A stretch of 64,000 bases of DNA from Lachnospiraceae bacterium (GTDB lineage Bacteria; Bacillota; Clostridia; Lachnospirales; Lachnospiraceae), in assembly GCA_017622795.1 (NCBI GenBank), contig JAGAQI010000047.1:62001-126000 (forward strand), in the 5' to 3' direction. Positions 26,291 to 34,262 of the stretch are shown piece after piece (the first letter of the stretch is position 1; every line of letters begins with the position of its first letter). Below the pieces are notes generated by a model. The model saw only the letters and a program-made list of their open reading frames with translations, was not told the DNA's origin and searched no databases. The translations under genes were made by a program, and so were the position numbers.

Positions 26291-27640
26291 ATGTTCACGT
26301 ATATTAAATTAAAAAATTTTATGTCGTTTAAAGATGTAGAAGTTGATTTTAGAAGTGGCAGTAAAGGAGCAAAAAAATTCATCTCTATTTATGGAGAAAA
26401 CGGTAGTGGTAAGTCTAATTTTGTGAATGCAATTAACCTGCTTTATAAGAGCGCGGACTCTTTCCGGACGTTAGGAGTTGACGAAAAAATCAAGGAACTT
26501 GTTTCAGGAAAAGAGTTTCCGGAAGATCTTTTGGAGTTTCTTATAAATGATGTTAACATTCTAAAGTATGTTAAAACATGTCGTATGTTAGAGTGTGAGG
26601 AAGATACCAGCGTGGAATACGGATTTCGGTATAAAGGTTATGAAGGTTATTATTCTTTTTCCTTTACGGACCGATTCGTTCATGAAAAGCTTTATTATTA
26701 TACCGGTAAGCAAAGAGGTGTATTGTTTGAGGTTAATTGCGCGGAAGATGGCACAATTACGCCGGAATTCTCTGCAAAGATTTTCCAAAACAAAAAAGTT
26801 CAAGAAGAGTTACGAGACGAACTCGATAAGTATTGGGGCAAACATACTCTGTTAAGTATTTTAACCAAAGAACGCAGAGAAAAAAATGAACAGTATATTA
26901 AAACAAATTATTTAAAATATTTATTTTACATTATTGATATGTTGGAAGATACGGCGATTCATTATAACAGTACGTCTCTTATCGGATATGAAATTGATGC
27001 AAGAGAGCCAAAAAATCTGCTGCAGAATTTAAAAGAAGGTAAGATAAATCTTGCGGAAGAAGAACTGTTAAACCGTTCAGAACGCATTTTAAGAGACTTT
27101 TTCACGCAGGCATATGCTGATATTAAAGATGTGTTTTATGAAAGACGTGTAGAAGAAACAGAGATTTATTATAAGCTTTATGTTAAGAAAATGATTGGTG
27201 AAAAAGTAAGAACTGTAGATTTTGGCAGAGAATCCGGTGGCACCCAGAAAATTCTGGAAATAGTCCGTGCACTCTTGGGGGCATTCTGTGGGGTAACTGT
27301 TGTCTATGATGAAATCGACAACGGTATACATGACTTATTGTTAAAAAATATCATTATGTCTATGATGGATGACATCACCGGTCAGTTAATCATTACTACA
27401 CACAATACCTTTTTGTTAGAAAGCATAGATATCAAGTCTGCTTATATTATCAACGTAGATTACCAGGGAAATAAAGAAATAAAGAGTCTGGATAAATATC
27501 CTCGCATTCAAGGAACAAACAACCCAAGACGAATGTATTTGAAGGGCTTGTTTGGTGGTGTTCCTATGACAGACACCCTGGATTACGAAGCTATTTTAAG
27601 CGAATTGGTTGACGATACGGATGTAGAAGGAGGCGAGTAA
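26291..27640 (+). CDS. SMC/ABC-like AAA ATPase of an accessory (probable defence) pair
   Basis: A 449-residue AAA_15/AAA_21-type ATPase. It begins with the FMSFKDVEVDF strand-turn, Walker A GENGSGKS at 35-42, an ABC-like signature ESGGTQKILEIV near 313, Walker B VVYDEIDNGIHDLL near 337 and an H-loop IITTHNTFLLES. The middle insert is helical. ATPases of this kind regulate or drive a partner nuclease in OLD, PARIS and Abi-type phage defence. The next gene starts 2 bp after the stop codon and encodes a Toprim-like protein, which fits a two-gene system. A GGAGG site precedes the ATG. The DNA is AT-rich. Target and trigger unknown. Confidence 0.8.
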   Translation: MFTYIKLKNFMSFKDVEVDFRSGSKGAKKFISIYGENGSGKSNFVNAINLLYKSADSFRTLGVDEKIKELVSGKEFPEDLLEFLINDVNILKYVKTCRMLECEEDTSVEYGFRYKGYEGYYSFSFTDRFVHEKLYYYTGKQRGVLFEVNCAEDGTITPEFSAKIFQNKKVQEELRDELDKYWGKHTLLSILTKERREKNEQYIKTNYLKYLFYIIDMLEDTAIHYNSTSLIGYEIDAREPKNLLQNLKEGKINLAEEELLNRSERILRDFFTQAYADIKDVFYERRVEETEIYYKLYVKKMIGEKVRTVDFGRESGGTQKILEIVRALLGAFCGVTVVYDEIDNGIHDLLLKNIIMSMMDDITGQLIITTHNTFLLESIDIKSAYIINVDYQGNKEIKSLDKYPRIQGTNNPRRMYLKGLFGGVPMTDTLDYEAILSELVDDTDVEGGE

Positions 27641-27642
27641 TA

Positions 27643-28278
27643 GTGCCGACGAATACATTACGATATACCAGATGTGCTGTTATGGTGCATGGCAAGTCAG
27701 AGCTTTACCTGGCAAAGTACATTTGCAGTAATCTGCGCATTCCTTATAAGATGGTTGCAAATAACAACGGAAGAAGCAGTATCTAGATTAATGGAATTTG
27801 GAATTATTTAAAGAAAAAGCCGTTTATCAACCTAAAGGCTTTTGCCGAGGAATATTCCATTGAGTACGACAAAAAACAAAAGAAGCTGCTCAATTTTAAG
27901 TTGTTTATGATTATGGACACTGATGATTGTGATGAACGTACAAAAGAAATGTACATATCCGGAGAGCTTTTTAAAGGACACCCACTAGAAGAATACATTG
28001 TTCCAATTTACAATATAGGAACCCTCGAAAATGTACTTTACAAAGCCGGATTAACGCCACAGCGATTGTCTTCTTCCGATAAGGGAGAGTATTATAAAAA
28101 AATCTTCCCTATCAATACTCAGCCAATGAGTTATAAGACCATTGATCAGGTTAGAGCCTTTGCGCAGAGTATAAAAGGAATTAAAGAAACAAATTTACTG
28201 GAGTTTGTGGAATATTGCATTCAACAGCTGCCGGGAGAAACTCTCTGGGTGGAAAGGAGTGAGTATGATAAAAAGTAG
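27643..28278 (+). pseudogene. Toprim-like partner of the AAA ATPase, interrupted by one in-frame TAG
   Basis: The frame starts with GTG at 27643, 9 bp after GGAGG, and runs in one frame to 28278 except for a TAG at 27784-27786 (codon 48). Without it the product would be 211 residues. VMVHGKSELYLAKYI near residue 13 and FMIMDTDDCDERT near residue 90 look like the Glu- and DxD-bearing motifs of a Toprim nuclease fold, as in OLD or RloB partners of AAA ATPases. The context S-I-stop-I-N suggests CAG (Gln) to TAG. No frame or length change follows, so the lesion is recent, or it is a sequencing error, or the codon is read through. No good start lies after the stop. Confidence 0.7.
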
Positions 28279-28294
28279 AAAGCCAAAGAAAAAA

Positions 28295-28316
28295 GGCTGA
28301 AGCGCCAACTTCAGCC
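28295..28316. terminator. Hairpin after the Toprim-like gene
   Basis: An 8-bp stem (28295-28302 with 28309-28316). The run of six A before it gives a U-tract only on the minus strand; on the plus strand the tail is CCACTTT, so it is a weak plus-strand terminator. Confidence 0.5.
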
Positions 28317-28521
28317 CCACTTTGCAATGACCCGTAAATGATCTGCAAAATACCAAAATCATTATATCATTTGCGTTTCTGCTTTACAACCCAAAACGTT
28401 TTTTCGAAAAATAAGAGTTGGTCATTATCTTTTCATAATAGATGTGTCTGTGTCAGAAATAACACAGGTGTATTAAGTGATGCCCAAAAAACAGTTTTTT
28501 TAGTAAAGGAGAATAAGCATT

Positions 28522-29448
28522 ATGAAAAGAAAACATGTAACAGATGTATGGCTGACCGGAGAGCGGGGCCATATTGCCTATGATTTTGTGGATGTAGCAG
28601 TAAATGATGATAATTTGCTGTTCATCGATCCGTGTTTGATGGAAGCTCTGGATAACGAGTGGGGCAAGCAGGCAGTGAAAACAATGAAATCCTACTTTGA
28701 CTGCCTGTATGAGGCGTATGAAACAGAGGACAAAAGAAGCAAGTACGAACTGTTTTCTCATGTGGGAGAACAAAACGGCACCAGACTGGGGTATGGTGAC
28801 GGACATAACGGAAAGGGCCACACCGCAGACGGTATGTTGGATGTACTTAGACCTTTGGAAACATTGATTCATGAAATCAAAACCATTGGAGTAGTGCAGG
28901 ATTTAGCGATACTGGTTCCGGGATTTGCAGAAGACGGTATGTCGGATTTGTTGACCAATGTACTGCATGACTTACTTCATGATTTTACAATGGAACAGAT
29001 GAAAAAATATGGGGTAAGAAGTAATGGAATCACGTCATACCATTTCTGGAATGCTGAAGCAAAAGAATGGCAGTGGACCCAAAAGGCGGGCTATCTTGTG
29101 GATGGCCGGGAACTTTTGGTTGTACCAAAAGGGATTGTTAGAAAGAATTACTTGTTTGGAACCGGCCAGTATTTTGCCAGAGTTATTATTGAGCGTATCC
29201 GTGCTGCAGGAGGTATGATAGATAACGATGGAAAACTGATTCCTAAAAAAGATATTATCAAGTCTTACCGTCACTCCGAAGACCACTGGATGTATAACAA
29301 GGTCATTGATTACAGTAAGCAGAATGAAGATGCTCTGGAGGAATACCATGATAGAGTGGCATTCTTCTATAGAGAAAGTGGAGGAACAATGACAGATGAG
29401 GAATTGGATGCTACGTTGTATGGAGTGAAAAGGAGAAAGAGTGCGTAA
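28522..29448 (+). CDS. Unrecognised 308-aa protein in the accessory island
   Basis: A soluble protein without signal peptide or membrane helix. AAAGGAG lies 9 bp before the ATG. Notable blocks are LLFIDPCLMEAL near 33, GYGDGHNGKGHTADG near 91, ILVPGFAEDGMSDLLTN near 130 and a short GTGQYFARVI segment near 210. The glycine/histidine-rich and D-G-M-S-D blocks look like active-site or ligand loops, but I cannot name the family. The protein could be a defence effector or an unrelated accessory enzyme. It is separated from the AAA/Toprim pair by ~240 bp and a hairpin, and may have its own promoter, although I see no strong one. Confidence 0.6.
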   Translation: MKRKHVTDVWLTGERGHIAYDFVDVAVNDDNLLFIDPCLMEALDNEWGKQAVKTMKSYFDCLYEAYETEDKRSKYELFSHVGEQNGTRLGYGDGHNGKGHTADGMLDVLRPLETLIHEIKTIGVVQDLAILVPGFAEDGMSDLLTNVLHDLLHDFTMEQMKKYGVRSNGITSYHFWNAEAKEWQWTQKAGYLVDGRELLVVPKGIVRKNYLFGTGQYFARVIIERIRAAGGMIDNDGKLIPKKDIIKSYRHSEDHWMYNKVIDYSKQNEDALEEYHDRVAFFYRESGGTMTDEELDATLYGVKRRKSA

Positions 29449-29667
29449 AGGAATATGCCGGGAGTGACCCTGCAGCGCCATTTTCAGCAGGAAATTGTGC
29501 AAATAAAAGAAACATTTTCTCCATCCACCAATTTCCTTCGTCACCTTCTACAACGTGCTATGCCAATTTTTGGTACCTTTTCACAAACTTGTTTTGAAGG
29601 AAAAAATTTATGTTAAATCATATATCCCGATAAATAAAACGTTTGCGGGATGAAAAAAACAAATTGT
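29449..29667. other. Intergenic stretch without gene
   Basis: AT-rich spacer. Contains an interrupted inverted repeat ATCCCG/CGGGAT around 29625-29652. No coding frame with a ribosome site was seen. Confidence 0.4.
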
Positions 29668-29700
29668 CGGAGTTTTTAATAAAACTCCGGCGTTGTTTTA
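29668..29700 (+). terminator. Terminator-like hairpin
   Basis: A 9-bp stem (29668-29676 with 29681-29689) followed by GCGTTGTTTTA. Confidence 0.55.
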
Positions 29701-29721
29701 TGTATGGAAATGTGCTATAAT
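29693..29721 (+). promoter_or_regulatory. Promoter of the Rpn relic
   Basis: TTGTTT (29693-29698), 17-bp spacer, TATAAT (29716-29721) with an extended TGC before it. Confidence 0.6.
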
Positions 29722-29864
29722 GTACACAAAGCATAATTCTGAACGATTTGGCAGATGCCATTCTAAAAATCTTAGTATCATTCTGAAAATTCATGCTTTT
29801 ATCCCAAACGATAGAGCAGGAGTTTTCAAACCTCCTGCAAGTGTACGCAAAAAGGAGGAAAGGA

Positions 29865-30645
29865 ATGGGAAAACCAAACGTAGTAACAAAGCAGTATATG
29901 AGGGACAATGCCCGCTTTGCGGATGCCTGCAATTTTTTTCTGTTTCATGGAAAGCAGGTGATTAAGCCGGAGGACTTGGCGGAAAAGGATGTAACGGAGC
30001 TTGCCTTGCCCAAGGGCTTACAAGGTGCGGTGGCAGTGGAAAAAGTGAGGGATGTATTAAAGGGCTGTTGTGTTAAAACAGCCGGTGGTGTCACCTATCT
30101 GATTGTGGGTATTGAAAATCAGACCGATGTCCACTATGCCATGGTGGTCCGCAACATGCTTTACGACGCACTGAATTATGCTTACCAGGTTGGAGAGTGT
30201 GCAAAAGAAAATAACCATGTACTGGAACTACGGCACATGGGACGGTGCCAGAAGTCTGCACGAAATGTTTGATGTGCAGGACAAAACAATTTTAGATTAT
30301 GTGTCAGATTACAAGCTAAATCTGATTGTCCCGGAGGAAATCAAAGATTTTGATAAGTTTAAAACCGAACGTTGGTCCGTCCTTGGCAATGAAGAAGTAA
30401 ATTTACTAAATATTTGTCTGAAAGCAAATTTAAAAATAACAAGCGGTTCAGGGGAAGGAGTCGGAAATAAAGTGTGTAAGGGAATTATTGAATTACAGGA
30501 AATGAGCAGAGCAGAAGGAAAAGCGGAAGGTCAGCTGCTTACCTTACTTGCCTTGGTACGGGATGGCCTGCTGTCTCGTTCTGTCGGAGCACAGAGGGCA
30601 GGCATGACGGAAAAAGCCTTTGAAGAATTATTGACGGGAAACTAA
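29865..30645 (+). pseudogene. Frameshifted Rpn-family nuclease-like gene
   Basis: A good AAAGGAGG site and ATG open a frame with the typical start KQYMRDNARFADACNFFLF, then VHYAMVVRNMLYDALNYAYQV. Around 30205-30215 the reading frame changes: YWNYGTWDGARSLHEMF and the DYKLNLIVPEEI block continue one frame over, down to 30645. About ten residues expected between AKEN and YW are missing, so a small frameshifting deletion inactivated the gene. The C-end has the usual RAEGKAEGQ helix. A second, shorter Rpn start follows directly at 30647. Confidence 0.85.
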
Positions 30646-30646
30646 A

Positions 30647-30775
30647 GCGATAAATGAGGTCTTCACTGATATTTTCAATGTGTTGGTATTTGGTGACTAT
30701 CCGATGACAACTATTTACGCTATGAAATATAAGAATGGAAAGTGGATGAAATGCAGCTCAGACAAATTGATATGA
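30647..30775 (+). pseudogene. N-terminal scrap of another Rpn-family gene
   Basis: A short open frame reading INEVFTDIFNVLVFG aligns with the N-end of the preceding relic by the spacing of F, D, N and F residues. After that it drifts into unrelated sequence and stops at 30775. It looks like a deletion product whose end is fused to the upstream part of the XRE gene. Confidence 0.45.
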
Positions 30776-31086
30776 AGAAAACAGGGAATAAAATAAAGAA
30801 ATTATGTAAAGAAAAAAAGATAACAGTAAAAAACATTCAGAAGGAACTGGGAATAGGTGCGTTTCAATCAGTTTATGATTGGTTTTCGGGAAAAACTCTT
30901 CCAAGCCTGGATAATCTGTTTTATTTAAGCATATTATTGAAGGTGCATATGGAGGATATGATAGAGGTGGTGTCTCCCCCTGTAGTTATGGATGTATGTT
31001 GGTTAGAAAAAGGCAAGGAAAATAAGTCTTATTTAACCGCATATTATATCGGACTTTCAAAATATATGAGTACTATTCAGTTATAA
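30751..31086 (+). CDS. XRE-family helix-turn-helix regulator
   Basis: A small DNA-binding protein of about 111 residues. The HTH region IDMKKTGNKIKKL, then NIQKELGIG and QSVYDWFSGKTLPSLDNLFYLS, is a standard XRE fold; the Y-x-W-x-x-G-x-x-L-P-S-x-D-N block is typical for Clostridia. The tail after residue ~80 (VCWLEKGKENKSYL) is not assigned. Starts at 30742 (GTG), 30751 (ATG) and 30772 (ATG) are possible; 30751 has the best upstream purine run. It precedes the unknown 493-residue gene and could regulate it. Confidence 0.8.
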   Translation: MQLRQIDMKKTGNKIKKLCKEKKITVKNIQKELGIGAFQSVYDWFSGKTLPSLDNLFYLSILLKVHMEDMIEVVSPPVVMDVCWLEKGKENKSYLTAYYIGLSKYMSTIQL

Positions 31087-31150
31087 ACTGAATGACAGCG
31101 AAGGTAAAATAATGTTACCATTTTAATAGTTCTATGAAGGGAGCTTTGAA

Positions 31151-32632
31151 ATGGGAACATTTGCGGAATTTTGGCGGTGCGGTAATGCAACAAAAGACGA
31201 AAGAAAAATGGAGGAGTTTTCAGAAAAAGTCAAAACAGTATTTCAGTGCGGCGGCATGATGGACATAGAATCCACCAGTTTATTTGGAAAGAAAATAATT
31301 ACAATACGTAAGGCTGAGATGGATTCGGATGGAATGAATTTTCATTACAATTATTTTGAGGATGATGTTTGGAAAAATGCCGGATATGATCGTAAAGATA
31401 ATTACGTATGGAGTAATAAAATAGGATGGTCTCAGTTTCATGACGCAGTGGTTGCAGCTTACACTCTGGAAGAACAATATACAGAAGGAGTAGCAGCTAC
31501 CATGGTAAATGGCGAATTTGTGAGCTCGTGGGAGTATGTAGGTTGGTTGAATTACTTATTTGATGAACGTAAGCATATAAAAAATTTCGACACATGGAGT
31601 TTATTTGAGGCACATTATCGTAAAATTGGGGCAGAAGATTATGATAGATATGAGGATGCATGGAGTGATTTTGGAGATAAACGATATGCATTTATAAGTA
31701 AGTGCGAAATCTATGCGGTCTTACATGGTATAAATGAAATGTTGAAAATGGTCGACCAGAGAGAAAAAGATGAACTTGAAAATCTGTCCTTTGAAGGTAT
31801 GAAATTTGCAATAAATTATCTGAAAACCTATGAAAAGTCGGAAGAATGTACGGTTGAGGAACAGTGCAAAAAGATGATGAATGCCATAAAGGAGTATTAT
31901 TTGTATGATAAAAAAGATGAAAATGAATATAGTAAATTAATAATCGGCTTGAGTGCATCAGATGCTCCTGCGGTAATTGTTAAAGGAGTTGCAGAAACCT
32001 TTAGTAAAGATTTTTGGGAACTGTGGGATGAAATTAAAGATGTTGTATGCAGAAAACAACAAATTTTATACGGTAATGCTGGGTATTATGTGATTCCAAT
32101 TTCAACACAAGAGTTGTTCAGACAAAATTCTGATGATATGGTTTTGTACTGGGAAGACGATGGGAAAATAACGTTTTCCGATGAATTATGGAACTGGTTT
32201 TATGAGCTGAAAATAGAGTTTGATAATATGGTAGAAGAAGAGTGTATTATAAAAAATCCTTTGCGGTATATGGTAGAGCTATTGGAGGAAGCGGAAGAAA
32301 ACTTTTATCGTGTGTTTGCTATTTCTAATTATTTCGAAGAATGTATGGAGAATTTAAACGATGTAAGATATCAAACACTTTGGCGTTTGTTCGATAAATT
32401 AATTCATAGTCAGGAATTAAGAGAAGCAGCGGATGTGATTTTTGTTCCGGAGGGACCGGAACATGAAAACGAAGGAGTGCATTACTGGGGAGATAAACCT
32501 AAAAGGAGGCTGATTCGTAGCTGGGATATTATGAGTCATGATAAAAAACAAAACATTGGCCGAATGACGGTACGAAGATTTTTGGCGTTAGTGGCAAATC
32601 TGCCATTACGAAAGAAAGTTTTTGGATTTTGA
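31151..32632 (+). CDS. Unrecognised 493-aa acidic protein
   Basis: A soluble protein, rich in Glu, Asp and Trp, with no signal peptide or clear membrane segment. A GGGAG ribosome site precedes the ATG by 9 bp. The N-terminal half carries KIGWSQFHDAVVAAYTLEE and WEYVGWLNYLFDE; the C-end is basic (KPKRRLIRSWDIM, then RRFLALVANLPLRKK). Similar long hypothetical proteins seem frequent in Lachnospiraceae, but I cannot assign a function. It lies between an XRE regulator and a toxin-antitoxin pair. Confidence 0.55.
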   Translation: MGTFAEFWRCGNATKDERKMEEFSEKVKTVFQCGGMMDIESTSLFGKKIITIRKAEMDSDGMNFHYNYFEDDVWKNAGYDRKDNYVWSNKIGWSQFHDAVVAAYTLEEQYTEGVAATMVNGEFVSSWEYVGWLNYLFDERKHIKNFDTWSLFEAHYRKIGAEDYDRYEDAWSDFGDKRYAFISKCEIYAVLHGINEMLKMVDQREKDELENLSFEGMKFAINYLKTYEKSEECTVEEQCKKMMNAIKEYYLYDKKDENEYSKLIIGLSASDAPAVIVKGVAETFSKDFWELWDEIKDVVCRKQQILYGNAGYYVIPISTQELFRQNSDDMVLYWEDDGKITFSDELWNWFYELKIEFDNMVEEECIIKNPLRYMVELLEEAEENFYRVFAISNYFEECMENLNDVRYQTLWRLFDKLIHSQELREAADVIFVPEGPEHENEGVHYWGDKPKRRLIRSWDIMSHDKKQNIGRMTVRRFLALVANLPLRKKVFGF

Positions 32633-32653
32633 GTTGAATATTGTTTTTAACTC

Positions 32654-32682
32654 TTGACGTACGTTTTTACGTACGTTATAAT
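32654..32682 (+). promoter_or_regulatory. Toxin-antitoxin promoter with embedded double palindrome
   Basis: TTGACG (32654-32659) and TATAAT (32677-32682) are 17 bp apart. Between and overlapping them sit two self-complementary octamers ACGTACGT at 32657-32664 and 32669-32676, separated by TTTT and centred 12 bp apart. Each has the GTAC centre known from YefM-YoeB operators, so this is a likely autoregulatory operator. Confidence 0.85.
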
Positions 32683-32752
32683 ATGGGTGACATAAGATAT
32701 TTATGCGAAGAAGAATAGTTGGAAAATAAATAGAATTATAGGAGATTAATTT

Positions 32753-33001
32753 ATGTCGACCATTAATATTACAAATGCAAGAAAGGATCTTTATAATCTG
32801 GTAGAGGCTGTCAATATGTTTCATGAACCAACATTAATTGTAGGGAAAAGGGCAAATGCAGTTCTGATTTCAGAGAGTGATTGGAGTGCAATTCAGGAGA
32901 CTTTATTTTTAGATGCTATTCCTGGAATGACCAAATCTATTTTAGAAGGAGCAAAAGAGTCCTTAGATGATTGCATTTCAGAAGATAAGGTGAGCTGGTA
33001 A
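32753..33001 (+). CDS. Phd/YefM-family antitoxin
   Basis: An 82-residue protein with the typical YefM start (NITNARKDLYNLVEAV) and the VGKRANAVLISESDW segment. Antitoxins of this family neutralise the toxin through their C-terminal tail and bind the operator through the N-terminal half. The stop codon overlaps the toxin start by one base. An AGGAG site lies 8 bp before the ATG, and the strong promoter with double palindrome is about 70 bp upstream. Confidence 0.92.
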   Translation: MSTINITNARKDLYNLVEAVNMFHEPTLIVGKRANAVLISESDWSAIQETLFLDAIPGMTKSILEGAKESLDDCISEDKVSW

Positions 33002-33297
33002 TGTACAGGATTGTATTTACAAAACAAGCTTTAAAAGATCTGGAAAATTTAAAGAAAATAGGTATTTCCAATAAAGCAAAGGTGTTGGTAGATGTAGTCA
33101 GGGAAAATCCATATCAGAATCCTCCGCGGTATGAAAAATTGGTAGGAAAATTAGACGGGATATTTTCCAGAAGAATCAATATTCAACATCGGTTGGTATA
33201 TCAGGTATATGAAGAAATCATGGTGGAGAACGATGTGGAGTATCAAGGAACTATAAAAATAATTCGAATGTGGACACATTATGATAACATTAAGTAA
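33001..33297 (+). CDS. YoeB/Txe-family toxin (RelE-like endoribonuclease)
   Basis: A 98-residue basic protein, the usual YoeB size plus a short insert. Conserved parts are FTKQALKDLENL, PPRYEKLVGKLDG, FSRRINIQHRLVYQVY and the final MWTHYDNIK; Glu/Arg/His residues of the YoeB active site are retained (E near 44, R near 60, H near 93). YoeB cleaves mRNA at the ribosome. It has an insert around residues 75-85 (EIMVENDVEY) not present in E. coli YoeB. Appears intact. Confidence 0.9.
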   Translation: MYRIVFTKQALKDLENLKKIGISNKAKVLVDVVRENPYQNPPRYEKLVGKLDGIFSRRINIQHRLVYQVYEEIMVENDVEYQGTIKIIRMWTHYDNIK

Positions 33298-33314
33298 CAA
33301 GCGGGAATAAAACC

Positions 33315-33345
33315 ACCGGGCATATGCGGTTTGCATATGCCCGGT
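33315..33345. terminator. Bidirectional terminator
   Basis: A 13-bp perfect stem (33315-33327 with 33333-33345) between convergent genes; TTCTTAATT follows on the plus side. Confidence 0.8.
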
Positions 33346-33351
33346 TCTTAA

Positions 33352-34101
33352 TTAAAAACTCAATATTTCCGGTGGATTCTGTGTATCAATTTTATCAAAG
33401 CACTGTTCCCTGAAAAATCCGGAACGGGAATAGGGTTCCCCGCCTACATACAGATGAGCACAATCTCCAAGGGTTCTTAAGCGGAAATACGCATCTCCTT
33501 TTACACGTTCTTCAGTGGTCAGTACCGTAACAGAGGTTGGTGCCACAAAGGCGCCCTGCCAAAGAAGCGGTGCCGGAATTCCGAGCAGGTGGGAGAGAAT
33601 GACAAACTGCACGCCCAGGTGACAGAAGAACACCAGGGTATCCGAATTGCCCTTTACCACTTTATAATAGTTGCCGCTGTGTTCATAGCCGTGCTCTGCC
33701 AAAACAGCGTCAATTCCCTGTTTTACTTCTTCAAACTTGCTTGCTACTTTGCCGGTCTGCATGACAGGAGCCTGCAGCCAGGTGTCTTTATGATAAAGCT
33801 CCGGAACATTGGTCCAGTAATTTGGCATAAAGTCCCATGGGATGCGGTTGTTTCCGGTTTCCGGGTCCTTGACGTCCACATAAAATTCTTTTAACCATTC
33901 GTGGATGGTGGCGGTGCGGCCAAGCTTATTTAAGGTCAGGGATGCGGTATCTTTGGCACGGCCCAGGGGAGAGCAGTAAAATTCCTTTACGTCCCATTTT
34001 GTGGTGCGGGCAGAGAGAAGCTCAGCCTCCCGCCAGCCTTTTTCGGTAAGGGAGTCAATACTGTAGTCCGGATCGCCGTGGCGGATAAAAATTAAATTCA
34101 T
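33352..34101 (-). CDS. Histidine phosphatase family protein
   Basis: A 249-residue protein whose N-end contains the catalytic RHG motif (FIRHGDPDYS). YCSPLGRAKDTA supplies the second conserved Arg and VFFCHLGVQF the second His. The family includes phosphoglycerate mutases and various phosphatases; this branch, with a large central insert rich in Trp (WLKEFYVDV, YWTNVPELYH), is common in Firmicutes and of unknown substrate. Divergently transcribed from the methyltransferase at 34263. Confidence 0.88.
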   Translation of the reverse strand: MNLIFIRHGDPDYSIDSLTEKGWREAELLSARTTKWDVKEFYCSPLGRAKDTASLTLNKLGRTATIHEWLKEFYVDVKDPETGNNRIPWDFMPNYWTNVPELYHKDTWLQAPVMQTGKVASKFEEVKQGIDAVLAEHGYEHSGNYYKVVKGNSDTLVFFCHLGVQFVILSHLLGIPAPLLWQGAFVAPTSVTVLTTEERVKGDAYFRLRTLGDCAHLYVGGEPYSRSGFFREQCFDKIDTQNPPEILSF

Positions 34102-34191
34102 GGTAGTCTCCTTTGGAAAGATGTTATTTTAAGGTTCCTGTTTGGAAAACTTTGTCCATAGTATAACCGATTTTTCCTGTTCTTGCAATGC

Positions 34192-34220
34192 TTGCGGTTT
34201 CGGCGTGGTTAGTGTATAAT
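34192..34220 (+). promoter_or_regulatory. Promoter of the methyltransferase-cyclo-ligase unit
   Basis: TTGCGG (34192-34197), 17-bp spacer, TATAAT (34215-34220), 43 bp before the start codon. Confidence 0.65.
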
Positions 34221-34262
34221 CGGATGTGATGAAAATTTGCCTTTGGGCAAAAGGAGAAACGC

